64,000 nucleotides of DNA from Taklimakanibacter albus (GTDB lineage: Bacteria > Pseudomonadota > Alphaproteobacteria > Rhizobiales > Aestuariivirgaceae). Position numbers and translations under genes: made by a program. The stretch is taken from assembly GCF_016595235.1 (NCBI RefSeq), contig NZ_JAENHL010000007.1:1462765-1526764 (forward strand), read 5' to 3'. Positions within the stretch are counted from its first letter, which is position 1. The number at the start of each line of letters is the position of its first letter. The notes below the pieces were generated by a model. That model was not told the DNA's origin, did no database searches, and saw only the letters and a program-made list of their open reading frames with translations. Positions 52,333-60,688 of this stretch are shown here, piece by piece.

Positions 52333-53402
52333 GGATCACGCTCGAGCCCCGCCCACCATCGCGCTGGCGCGAGGTGCTGATGCCTTTCGCCGCCATCGCC
52401 GCCAGCCTCGTTCTGTGCGGCCTGCTCATCGTCATCGCCGGCGCCAATCCGTTTCAGGCTTTCGCCATCATGGGCGAGGCGGCCTTCGCCGGCAAATTCG
52501 CGATCACCGAAACCGTCGCGCGCGCCGCCCCGCTCGTCCTCACCGGCCTTGCCGCCCTGGTCGCTTTGCGCACCCGCTTCTGGAATATCGGTGGCGAGGG
52601 CCAGCTTCTCGTCGGCGCCATGGCCGCCGCCTGGCTCGGGGCGCGCGAGGATATACCGGTGCCGCTGCTGGTGCCGGCGATGCTCGTCGGCGCGGCGCTG
52701 GCCGGCGCGGCGCTCGCCGCCATTCCGGGCCTCCTCAAGACGCGGCTCAAGGTCGATGAGGTGGTGAGCACGCTGATGCTCAATTTCATCGTCATGTATC
52801 TGATGATGGCGCTGCTGTCGGGACCGTGGAAAGATCCCGTCACCGGCTGGACCGACAGTCCCGACATCCTGATGGATGCGGAATTCCCGGTCTTCTGGGC
52901 CGGCACGCGGCTGCATCTGGGCGTCCTCGTCGCAGTGATCGCCGTGATCGGCATCGGCATCGTGCTGAAGCGCACTTCTTTCGGCCTCGCCATGAAAGTG
53001 GTCGGCGAGAATCCGAAGGCCGCTCATCATGCCGGCCTCGATGTCGGGCGCATCACGCTTTTCGCCGTGCTGCTGTCGGGCGCGCTCGCCGGTCTCGCGG
53101 GCGCCGGCGAAGTCGGCGGTACCCAGTTCCAGGTCATCGCTTCGATCTCGCCGGGCTTCGGTTATGCCGGCCTTGTGGTGGCGATGCTGGCGCGGCTCTC
53201 GGCCGTAGGCGTCATTCCCGCCGCTGTCTTCCTCGCCGCCATCACCACCGGCGCCGATGAGATGTCGCGCCAGACCGGCGTGCCCTTCTTCATCGCCGAT
53301 GCGGTGCAGGGCCTGTCCTTGATCGCCGTGCTGGTGGCGATGACGCTGGCGCGCTACCGCATCAGATGGCGTCCGTCGCCCAAGCGCGAGGCCGCCTCAT
53401 GA
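52329..53402 (+). CDS. Nucleoside-type ABC importer permease 1 (YufP/NupP-like)
   Basis: A 357-residue membrane protein with eight or more hydrophobic segments. The central family motif is FWNIGGEGQLLVGAMAAAWLG, followed by TRLKVDEVVSTLMLNFI and GLAMKVVGENPKAAHHAGLDV (the ATPase-contacting loop). It starts inside the ATPase gene (ATGA) and ends inside the next permease gene (ATGA). It pairs with permease 2 to form the channel. Confidence 0.92.
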   Translation: MRITLEPRPPSRWREVLMPFAAIAASLVLCGLLIVIAGANPFQAFAIMGEAAFAGKFAITETVARAAPLVLTGLAALVALRTRFWNIGGEGQLLVGAMAAAWLGAREDIPVPLLVPAMLVGAALAGAALAAIPGLLKTRLKVDEVVSTLMLNFIVMYLMMALLSGPWKDPVTGWTDSPDILMDAEFPVFWAGTRLHLGVLVAVIAVIGIGIVLKRTSFGLAMKVVGENPKAAHHAGLDVGRITLFAVLLSGALAGLAGAGEVGGTQFQVIASISPGFGYAGLVVAMLARLSAVGVIPAAVFLAAITTGADEMSRQTGVPFFIADAVQGLSLIAVLVAMTLARYRIRWRPSPKREAAS

Positions 53403-54340
53403 GCATGCTCGACATCATTCTGGACATCGGCTTCTTCGCCGCGGCGATCCGGCTCGCGGTGCCCTTGCTGCTCGGCACGCTGAGCGAACTCGTCGCCGAG
53501 CGTTCCGGCGTTCTCAATCTTGGCATCGAGGGCATGATGCTGGCGGGCGCCTTGGCGGGTTTCGCCACCGCGCATGTGACCGGCTCGCTATGGCTCGGCG
53601 TCCTCGCCGCCTTGATCCTCGGCGCGCTCATCGGCCTCTTGATGGCGCTGCTGGTCGTCATCTTGCGGCTCGACCAGACGGTGGCCGGTCTCGGCGTCAC
53701 CATGGCGACGACCGGCCTCGTCTTCTTCAGCTACCGGCTGGGCTTCGGTGAAAGCGCCACACCGCCCGCCATCACGCCCTTCTCGACCATTCCGCTCCCG
53801 CTTCTGTCCGACATTCCGTACATCGGCCCGGTTCTCTTCAATCAATATGCGCTGACCTACATCACCTATCTTCTGGTGCCGGCACTGGCCTTCTTCCTGT
53901 TCCGCACGCCGGCGGGACTTGCGCTGCGCACGGTCGGTGAGAATCCCAAGGCCGCGGCGGGCGTCGGCATCGATCCGATCAAGGTGCGGATCCTGGCGCT
54001 GATGGCGGCGGGGGCGCTTGCCGGGCTCGCCGGCGCCTATCTCAATCTCGCCGCCTTCGGCTCCTTCACCTTCGGCATCATTTCCGGGCGCGGCTGGATC
54101 TGCCTGGCGCTGGTGGTGCTCGGCCGCTGGAAACCCTTCGCCTGTGCCGGCGCGGCACTTCTCTTCGGCGCGGTCGACGCCTTCCAGCTCCGCCTCCAGA
54201 CCAGCGGGTCCGTCGACCTGCCCTATCAGCTCTTTCTCGCTCTGCCCTATGTGGCGACGCTGATCGTGGTGATCGTCAATACCCGCTTCGCGGCAGCGCC
54301 GGCGGCGCTGATGGAGCCTTACGACCCCGAAAAGCGCTGA
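53399..54340 (+). CDS. Nucleoside-type ABC importer permease 2 (YufQ/NupQ-like)
   Basis: A 313-residue membrane protein. RSGVLNLGIEGMMLAGALAGF is the counterpart of the glycine-rich motif in permease 1, and GLALRTVGENPKAAAGVGIDP is the coupling loop. ATG 53399 overlaps the previous stop. It is the last gene of the four-gene importer. A GCGTCGAACC-type tail follows without an obvious terminator before the caspase-fold gene. Confidence 0.92.
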   Translation: MSMLDIILDIGFFAAAIRLAVPLLLGTLSELVAERSGVLNLGIEGMMLAGALAGFATAHVTGSLWLGVLAALILGALIGLLMALLVVILRLDQTVAGLGVTMATTGLVFFSYRLGFGESATPPAITPFSTIPLPLLSDIPYIGPVLFNQYALTYITYLLVPALAFFLFRTPAGLALRTVGENPKAAAGVGIDPIKVRILALMAAGALAGLAGAYLNLAAFGSFTFGIISGRGWICLALVVLGRWKPFACAGAALLFGAVDAFQLRLQTSGSVDLPYQLFLALPYVATLIVVIVNTRFAAAPAALMEPYDPEKR

Positions 54341-54463
54341 CGAAACCTCCCAAACGGGAGGCGTCGAACCTCATCCAGCATTGTATTTCTCGTTATTTAC
54401 TTTAGGATAGGTTTGTGCCCTTTGGGTCGTACAACCAAGGGTATGGGACGGCGGAGCAGCTGG

Positions 54464-55699
54464 ATGAATTTCAGGGCCATTATCCTTTTCCTGGCGCTGC
54501 CTTTGGCGCTAGTCGTGCTCTCAATCCAATCCAGCCATATCGCAGAGGCCGCGGTCTGCGGCGGCATCGACAAATTCGGTAGATGGACATGCAATCGTTC
54601 TGCAACATGCGGTGCAGGTTGGCGGAGCGGCGGCCAGATGTTTCCCGACCGGGAATCATGCCTGCGCCGGTCCACCAAGCCGGCCAAGTCGGCCAAGGCC
54701 GAGCCGGCGCCGACCAGAAAGCAGGCCGAGGCGCCGGCGGTCAAGAAGCCGGTGAAGCAGGTCCAGAAGGTCGCTGAAGCGAAGCCGAAATCCAAGGAAC
54801 CCGCCGTCCTCAAGAAGAGTGATGCCCGGTTGCCCTCAGAGGCGGATCAGACCACGCTCGTGATGCAATCGGAACCACCGGCCACCAAGCTCGACCGTAA
54901 TCTCGAGCCTGCCGCTCCGCAGCCGGTCGTGACCGCAAAGCTGGCGCTTCCTCCAGCTGAGCCCGTTACGGCAGCCGACAAGCAGACGCTCGGCCGCCGC
55001 ATAGCCCTGATCATCGGCAACTCGACTTATGCGGGCGTTCCCGTACTCAAGAATCCAGCGACGGATGCCCGCGCCATCGCCGACACCTTGACAGGCCTCG
55101 GTTTTGAAAAGGTGACGCTCAAGCTCGATCTGGATCGTCAGGCGACCTGGGCGGCACTCGCCGAATTCGCCGATGATGCGGCGCGGGCCGACTGGGCGGT
55201 CGTCTATTATGCCGGCCATGGCATTGAGCTCGACGGCCAGAATTATCTCATCCCGGTCGACGCCAAGCTCGATTCGGATCGCCGCGTCCTCTTCGAGACG
55301 GTGCCGCTCGACCATGTCGTCGAGGCGACGGCCGGCGCCCGGAAATTCCGGCTGGTGATTCTCGATGCCTGCCGCAACAATCCGTTCCTGCAGACAATGA
55401 CGCGCGTCGCATCCACCCGCTCGATCGGACGCGGCCTGAGCCGCGTCGAGCCGCAAGGCGGCGTGCTCGTCGCTTATGCCGCCAAAGCCGGCGAGGTCGC
55501 GCTCGATGGCGATACGGGCAACAGCCCCTTCGTCGTCGCGCTGATCGAGCAGCTGCGGCAACCGGGCGTCGAAGTCGGTTTCCTCTTCCGCAAAGTCCGG
55601 GACAGCGTCCTGGATCTGACCAATGGCACGCAGGAGCCCTACACTTACGGCTCGCTGCCTGGGCGCGAGGAGCTCTATTTCAATCCGCCGGCGAAATAA
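54464..55699 (+). CDS. Secreted caspase-fold (peptidase C14) protein
   Basis: A 411-residue protein. Residues 1-28 look like a signal peptide or anchor (FRAIILFLALPLALVVLSI). Next comes a small cysteine-rich segment with five Cys (CGGIDKFGRWTC ... ESC) and a Lys/Ala/Pro-rich linker to about residue 175. The rest is a caspase domain: RRIALIIGNSTYAGVPVL, histidine H252 in VVYYAGHGIE, and cysteine C303 in ILDACRNNPF, so the dyad is intact. Starts at 54413 (TTG) and 54443 (ATG) are also possible; 54464 has GGAG seven bases upstream. Such orthocaspases cleave after basic residues; the target is unknown. It is followed at once by a secreted protein and a cyclase. Confidence 0.88.
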   Translation: MNFRAIILFLALPLALVVLSIQSSHIAEAAVCGGIDKFGRWTCNRSATCGAGWRSGGQMFPDRESCLRRSTKPAKSAKAEPAPTRKQAEAPAVKKPVKQVQKVAEAKPKSKEPAVLKKSDARLPSEADQTTLVMQSEPPATKLDRNLEPAAPQPVVTAKLALPPAEPVTAADKQTLGRRIALIIGNSTYAGVPVLKNPATDARAIADTLTGLGFEKVTLKLDLDRQATWAALAEFADDAARADWAVVYYAGHGIELDGQNYLIPVDAKLDSDRRVLFETVPLDHVVEATAGARKFRLVILDACRNNPFLQTMTRVASTRSIGRGLSRVEPQGGVLVAYAAKAGEVALDGDTGNSPFVVALIEQLRQPGVEVGFLFRKVRDSVLDLTNGTQEPYTYGSLPGREELYFNPPAK

Positions 55700-55706
55700 T
55701 CCCACA

Positions 55707-56351
55707 ATGTCACGATTTCCCCTCGCCTCCCTCTTCGCGTTCGTGACACTCGTCATGGGCTTTTCTCCACAAGTGCAGGCGGGCGAGCCCGTCGCCATCG
55801 TCGAGGAGGCGCCGGAGCGTACCGGCGTCTTCCTCATGGATTATCTGGAGGCCGGCACCGCCTTCGAGCTCGCATCTGACGAGAAACTTGTCATCAGCTA
55901 TCTCAAATCATGCCAGCGCGAGACCATCACCGGCGGGCGCGTCATCGTCGGATTCGAGAAGAGCACGGTCAAGGGCGGCGCCCTCCAGCGCGAGGAAATC
56001 GATTGCTCGGGCCGCGGCATGAAATTGTCGTCCGGCCAGGCTCAGGAGAGTGGCGTCACCGCCTATCGGGAGACGGACAAATTCGCCGCCTTCGCCGCGA
56101 GCTATGGGACGCAGCCGCTTTTCGCGCCGATCGAAAACGGACCGGCGATCATCCAGCGGGTCGACAGTTTCGAGCCGCCCAAGGATGTCGAAGCATCGGG
56201 CGCCCGCCTCGATCTGCAGGCGCTCGGCATTTCCCTAACGCCCGGCGCCATCTACCGGCTGCGCGGGCCCAAGGTGGACTTTCTCTTCGCCATCGCGCCC
56301 ACCGCCAAAGCCGGCCCCGTTCCCCTGATCGCGCGCCTGATCCGCCCCTGA
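55707..56351 (+). CDS. Secreted protein of unknown function
   Basis: A 214-residue protein with a Sec signal peptide (ASLFAFVTLVMGFSPQVQA). I do not recognise the family. After cleavage it has two cysteines (SCQRETI, EEIDCSGR) and a beta-rich look. Segments such as EAGTAFELASDEKLVISYLKSC and ITGGRVIVGFEKSTVKGG recall periplasmic FecR-like or PASTA-less sensor partners, but not enough to name one. It lies seven bases after the caspase gene and three before the cyclase gene. It is probably a periplasmic partner of one of them, perhaps feeding the CHASE2 domain; this is inference from position. Confidence 0.75.
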   Translation: MSRFPLASLFAFVTLVMGFSPQVQAGEPVAIVEEAPERTGVFLMDYLEAGTAFELASDEKLVISYLKSCQRETITGGRVIVGFEKSTVKGGALQREEIDCSGRGMKLSSGQAQESGVTAYRETDKFAAFAASYGTQPLFAPIENGPAIIQRVDSFEPPKDVEASGARLDLQALGISLTPGAIYRLRGPKVDFLFAIAPTAKAGPVPLIARLIRP

Positions 56352-56354
56352 CGC

Positions 56355-58292
56355 ATGAAACCGCGTGACTGGGCTGCCTTGGTCATCGTCTCCGTCCTGG
56401 TGGCGTGGCTTTTCTCGCTGCCGGTTTTCGATCGGCTCAATGGCCTCGGCATCGACTCGCTGTTCTGGCTGCGCGAGCAGGTCTCGGCACCACCGGCGCC
56501 CGCCACCTCGCCGACCGTCGTGATCGCGGTCGATGAGGAGACCTATCGCCAGCCGCCCTTCAAGGACACGCCCTATGCCTTGTGGACGCCGTTGATGGCA
56601 GAGGTCGTCGATGGCCTCGTCGCGGCGGACGCTTCGGTGATCGGCCTCGACATTATCTTTCCGACCTCGGTACAAACGGTGCTGCCGGGTTATGACCGCA
56701 GCTTTCTCGTCGCCCTCAAGAAGGCATCGTTACAAGGCAAGATCGTGCTCACCAAATTCCAGAGCACGACGAAAGCGGTCGCGCCCTATCCGGGCTATGA
56801 GCTCGCCGTCGGCGGGGCCAATATTCGCGCCGCCAATCTGTTGACCGATCGCGACGACGCCGTCCGCCGCTTTCCCTTGTTCCTCATCGGCCTCGATGGC
56901 GGCCGCGACTATCGTGAGGCGGGTTTCGCCCTCGAGCTGGCGATGCGTCTGACGGGCAAGGAGGCAACGGCCGGCAAAGGCGACGTCCGCTTCGGCGACC
57001 GCGGCATTCCGGCCGATGCGCTGTTCGGCGCCTATGTCAATTTCCGCGGCGGCGATCCCATTCCGACCTATTCGCTCGCCGACATTCATGCCTGCATCAA
57101 GGCCGGTCGGGCCGATTTCATCGCCGAGCAATTTCGCGGCAAGGCCGTGCTCATCGGCGCGGTGCTCGATGTCGAGGATCGCAAGCTGACCTCGCGCCGA
57201 TATATCACCGGGCCGGAAGGTCCTTACGCCACACCGCGCTGCGCGCTCCCCGTGCCTGATGGCCTCTATGATGCAACGCTGTACCGGCGCAACACGCCGG
57301 GCGTCTATATCCATGCCCAGGCGGTGAACGACCTGGTTCGTGGAGACACACCGGCCGTTGTCAGCCGGGCCGGCCGGAGCGCCATCATCGCCGCCGCCTG
57401 CCTCCTGACCGGCGCGCTCGCCTTTTCGCTGCAACCTTATTTCGCGGCCCTCATCTTCGGCGCGCTGGCCCTCGCCTGGATCATGATCGCAACCATCGCC
57501 TTCCGTTTCGGGACGATCGTGCCGCTCTTCGACCCGCCGCTCGGCGGCGCCGTCGCCCATGCGATCCTCATGGCCTACCGCTTCAAGCTGGTCGACCAGA
57601 ACCAGCGGCGGTTGCGGCGCGCCTTCAGCTATTACCTGCCGGCGAGCCTGCTCGAAAAGATGGTCGCTTCCGAAACACCGCCCGCTCTGGGCGGCGAAGA
57701 ACGCCAGATCACCGTCTGGTTCTCCGATCTCGCCAATTTCACCAGCTCTTCGGAAGGCCGCCCGCCGCAGGCGATCGTCCAGCACCTCAACCGCTATTTC
57801 GACACGGTCGTCGCCATCCTCGAAAAACACGGCGGTTATGTCGACAAATTCGTCGGCGACGGCATCGTCGCGTTTTTCGGCGCGCCGCTCACGCTCGCCA
57901 ATCCGGCCACGGCAGCGCTCAGGGCGGCGCGCGAAGTGACAGAGGAATTGGGCCGCCTCGCCCCGGATGGCAGCCTCACGACGCGGATCGGCATCCATAC
58001 CGGCAAGGCCGTCATCGGAAATATCGGCTCGTCGCGGCGCTTCAACTATACGGCCATCGGCGATTCGGTGAATGTCGCTGCCCGCCTGGAGAGCGCCAAT
58101 AAGGCGCTCGGGACGACCATATTGCTGAGCGAGAGCACGAAGGCGGCGGCCGGGGATGAAAGCGACGTCATCGCGCTCGGACAGGTCCGTGTCATGGGCC
58201 GGCTCGCGCCGCTGAAGCTCTACACGCTGCCACTCGCCGAGCGAAAACCACCGACCGCCTGGGATGGCGTGATCGAACTGACGAGCAAATAG
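56355..58292 (+). CDS. CHASE2-domain adenylate/guanylate cyclase
   Basis: A 645-residue membrane cyclase. Residues about 1-25 are the first membrane segment. Residues about 30-335 are a periplasmic CHASE2 sensor (VIAVDEETYR, ADASVIGLDIIFP, NFRGGDPIPTYSLADI, FRGKAVLIGA). Residues about 345-410 hold further membrane helices. Residues about 445-620 are a class III cyclase domain. Both metal-binding aspartates are present: D458 in WFSDLANFT and D502 in FVGDGIVAFFG; the NYTAIGDSVNVAARLE segment is also intact. It should make cAMP (or cGMP) in response to a periplasmic signal. It shares an operon with the caspase-fold and unknown secreted proteins. Confidence 0.92.
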   Translation: MKPRDWAALVIVSVLVAWLFSLPVFDRLNGLGIDSLFWLREQVSAPPAPATSPTVVIAVDEETYRQPPFKDTPYALWTPLMAEVVDGLVAADASVIGLDIIFPTSVQTVLPGYDRSFLVALKKASLQGKIVLTKFQSTTKAVAPYPGYELAVGGANIRAANLLTDRDDAVRRFPLFLIGLDGGRDYREAGFALELAMRLTGKEATAGKGDVRFGDRGIPADALFGAYVNFRGGDPIPTYSLADIHACIKAGRADFIAEQFRGKAVLIGAVLDVEDRKLTSRRYITGPEGPYATPRCALPVPDGLYDATLYRRNTPGVYIHAQAVNDLVRGDTPAVVSRAGRSAIIAAACLLTGALAFSLQPYFAALIFGALALAWIMIATIAFRFGTIVPLFDPPLGGAVAHAILMAYRFKLVDQNQRRLRRAFSYYLPASLLEKMVASETPPALGGEERQITVWFSDLANFTSSSEGRPPQAIVQHLNRYFDTVVAILEKHGGYVDKFVGDGIVAFFGAPLTLANPATAALRAAREVTEELGRLAPDGSLTTRIGIHTGKAVIGNIGSSRRFNYTAIGDSVNVAARLESANKALGTTILLSESTKAAAGDESDVIALGQVRVMGRLAPLKLYTLPLAERKPPTAWDGVIELTSK

Positions 58293-58293
58293 C

Positions 58294-59133
58294 TCACGTC
58301 AGGAAGTCGAGCACGCTCCACAACATACGTAGCGCGGTAACGAACAGGAAGGCCGCGAAAGCGAGCTTGAGGCCGCGCACCGGCAGCGCATGCGCCGCCC
58401 AGGCACCGACCGGCGCCATGAGGATGGAAGTGGGCGTGATGAGCGCGAGGCCGAGAAGACTCACATAGCCGAAGGAGAAAGGCGGCAATTCGCTGTCGCC
58501 CAGGCCGCTCAGCACGAAGCCGATCGTGCCCGGCACGCCGATGATGAAGCCGATCGCCGCCGCAGTGCCGACCGCCTTGTGGATCGGATAGCCGAACAGC
58601 GACAAAGTCGGCACCGACAGCGTGCCGCCGCCGATCCCCATCATGGCGGATACGCCGCCGATGCCGGTCGCCATCGCCTGCTCGGCGATGCCGCCGGGCA
58701 GTTTGTCGGCAAGGCGCCAGGAGGGTTTCGAAAAGGCCATGTGAAACGAGACGATGAGCGCCACGACGCCGAACACCCCCATCAGCACCGGGCCTTTGAC
58801 ATGCGTCGCGAGCAAGGTGCCGGCCACGACGCCGAGAAAGATGCCGATGCCCCAGCGTTTCAGCATGTCGACATCGACGGCGCCGCGCCGCCAATGCGCC
58901 CTGACCGACATCGCCGAGGTGAGGATGATGGTGGAGAGCGACGTGCCGACGGCGAGATGCATCTTCACGTCGTCGTCGATGTCGAGCAGCGTGAAGATAT
59001 GGAACAGTACCGGCACGATGACGATGCCGCCGCCAACCCCCAGAAGCCCCGCGACGAAGCCGCCCAGCGCCCCGGTGAAGAGCAACGCCGCCGCATAGGT
59101 CAGCATATGAACGAGATCGAGCGAGGCGAGCAT
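58294..59133 (-). CDS. TauE/SafE family anion permease
   Basis: A 279-residue protein with about eight membrane segments and the two repeated glycine motifs of the family: GGFVAGLLGVGGGIVIVPVL near the start and GGVSAMMGIGGGTLSVPTL in the middle. These proteins move sulfite, sulfonates or other organic anions, usually outward. It begins 36 bp after the GGT-family stop on the same strand and so probably ends that operon. It converges with the cyclase gene with a single base between the two stops. Confidence 0.88.
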   Translation of the reverse strand: MLASLDLVHMLTYAAALLFTGALGGFVAGLLGVGGGIVIVPVLFHIFTLLDIDDDVKMHLAVGTSLSTIILTSAMSVRAHWRRGAVDVDMLKRWGIGIFLGVVAGTLLATHVKGPVLMGVFGVVALIVSFHMAFSKPSWRLADKLPGGIAEQAMATGIGGVSAMMGIGGGTLSVPTLSLFGYPIHKAVGTAAAIGFIIGVPGTIGFVLSGLGDSELPPFSFGYVSLLGLALITPTSILMAPVGAWAAHALPVRGLKLAFAAFLFVTALRMLWSVLDFLT

Positions 59134-59169
59134 GGTGGAGGCCTTGAAGAGAATGGATACCCGACGGGA

Positions 59170-60675
59170 TTACACGATCCCGGCCCAGGTGTTACGGCGC
59201 CAGTCGCCGCAGGCGATGGGGACGCCGTCGATCGAACCGGCGGCGGTGACCGCGCCGGCTTTCATGTGGCCGTCCGGCATCGGCGTCACCTTGTGGCCGA
59301 GACCGGCCAGCAAAGCGCGAAGCGGATGGCTTTCCTCGATCAGCAGCTGACCGTTTTCGCTGCGCCAGCGCGGCCGGCCGATGGCCTGGGCGAGGTCGAT
59401 CCCCTCGATCATCAGTCCCGACAGGACCTGCAGCAAGGTCTGCACCTGGCCGTCGGCGCCGGGCGTCGACAGCGCGATCGGTCCGCGCGCGGTCTCGATG
59501 AGGATTGGCGCCAGCGTATGGACCGGCCGCTTGCCGGGCGCTGCCTCATTGGGCGCCTTGGTGAAGCCGCCGGCACGGTTGTTGAGAACGAAGCCGCATT
59601 CCGGCACCAGCACGGCCGAGCCGAAATCATCGAACACGCTGACCAGGGACGAGACGACACAGCCCTGGCGGTCGGCGACGGCGATGCCCGCGGTGTGGAG
59701 ATATGCGCGGGGTCCGCCGCGTTGACCCGACTTGTCGAGATCGAGCGTGAGCTTCTTCTTGAGCAGCTTGTCGCCCTCGGCGATATGATCGCGCCAGGCG
59801 AAGCTCGCTTCGGTCAATTCGATTGCCGCATGATCGAGGCGGTCCTCCGCGATGTCGCCCAACGCCGACAACGCCTTGGCGGCCATGGCGAGGAGAATAC
59901 CTTGCGAGATCGGCGGCTGCACCAGGAGCCGGGCGCCGCGGAATGGGACGGCGATCGGTTCGGCAAGCACGGTCTGATGCTCCGCCAGATCGCCGGCGGA
60001 GAGCGCGCCGCCTTGTGCCTTGACGGCGGCGGCGATCGCTTCGGCGCAGTCGCCGCGATAGAAGGCGCCCGCCCCCTCCTTGCCGATGCGGTCGAGCGTC
60101 ATGGCGAGCTCGTTCTGGATGACGAGATCGCCCGCCGCGGCATTGAGCAGGCCCCATTGTCCGGCGCCGTAACGCTCGAGGCGCGGACGGTGGATTTCCG
60201 CCGCGCGCTTGAGCGCCACAGGCATGCGCATGCCGAGACGGGCGATACGGACCGCCGGCTCCAGCACGCGATTGAAGGAAAGCCGCCCATGGCGTTCGAG
60301 CGCCACGGCCCACGCATCGACCATGCCGGGCACGGTGACGCTGGCGCCGCCATCGGTGGTGACGCGGCCGAGCTTCTTCGGCGCAGCGCCGGTGCCGTTC
60401 ACGGCGAGCACTTTGCCGCCGGGTTCGCGGATGAGGCAGAGCATGTCGCCGCCGAGGCCGCAGGCATCGGGCGCGACCACGGCCAGCACCGCCTGCGCCG
60501 CGATCATCGCATCGACGGCGCTGCCGCCCAGCGTGAGGATCTCCTGGGCCGCCGCGGCGGCGAAAGGATCGGCGGCGGCGACGGCGCCGGTCCGCCCGGT
60601 GAGCACCGGCCTTTCGCGCGAGGCGAAAGCGTCACCGATCAAGGTACTGCCAGAGTTTTGAGATTTAGCATTCAC
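59170..60675 (-). CDS. Gamma-glutamyltransferase-family protein
   Basis: A 501-residue protein of the Ntn-hydrolase GGT family. The early motif GGSAVDAMIAAQAVLAVVAPDACGLGGDM is typical. The self-processing site aligns as HTAGIAVADRQGCVVSS. The nucleophile threonine is kept, but the usual TTH is TAG, so the second threonine and histidine are changed. Downstream, NNRAGGF matches the substrate loop, and STPGADGQVQTLLQVL is also typical. No signal peptide is present, so it would act in the cytoplasm. GTG 60675 has CGGAG eight bases upstream and lies 13 bases after the M20-family stop. Hydrolysis of gamma-glutamyl or similar amides is inferred. Confidence 0.85.
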   Translation of the reverse strand: MNAKSQNSGSTLIGDAFASRERPVLTGRTGAVAAADPFAAAAAQEILTLGGSAVDAMIAAQAVLAVVAPDACGLGGDMLCLIREPGGKVLAVNGTGAAPKKLGRVTTDGGASVTVPGMVDAWAVALERHGRLSFNRVLEPAVRIARLGMRMPVALKRAAEIHRPRLERYGAGQWGLLNAAAGDLVIQNELAMTLDRIGKEGAGAFYRGDCAEAIAAAVKAQGGALSAGDLAEHQTVLAEPIAVPFRGARLLVQPPISQGILLAMAAKALSALGDIAEDRLDHAAIELTEASFAWRDHIAEGDKLLKKKLTLDLDKSGQRGGPRAYLHTAGIAVADRQGCVVSSLVSVFDDFGSAVLVPECGFVLNNRAGGFTKAPNEAAPGKRPVHTLAPILIETARGPIALSTPGADGQVQTLLQVLSGLMIEGIDLAQAIGRPRWRSENGQLLIEESHPLRALLAGLGHKVTPMPDGHMKAGAVTAAGSIDGVPIACGDWRRNTWAGIV

Positions 60676-60688
60676 GATCGAAACTCCG

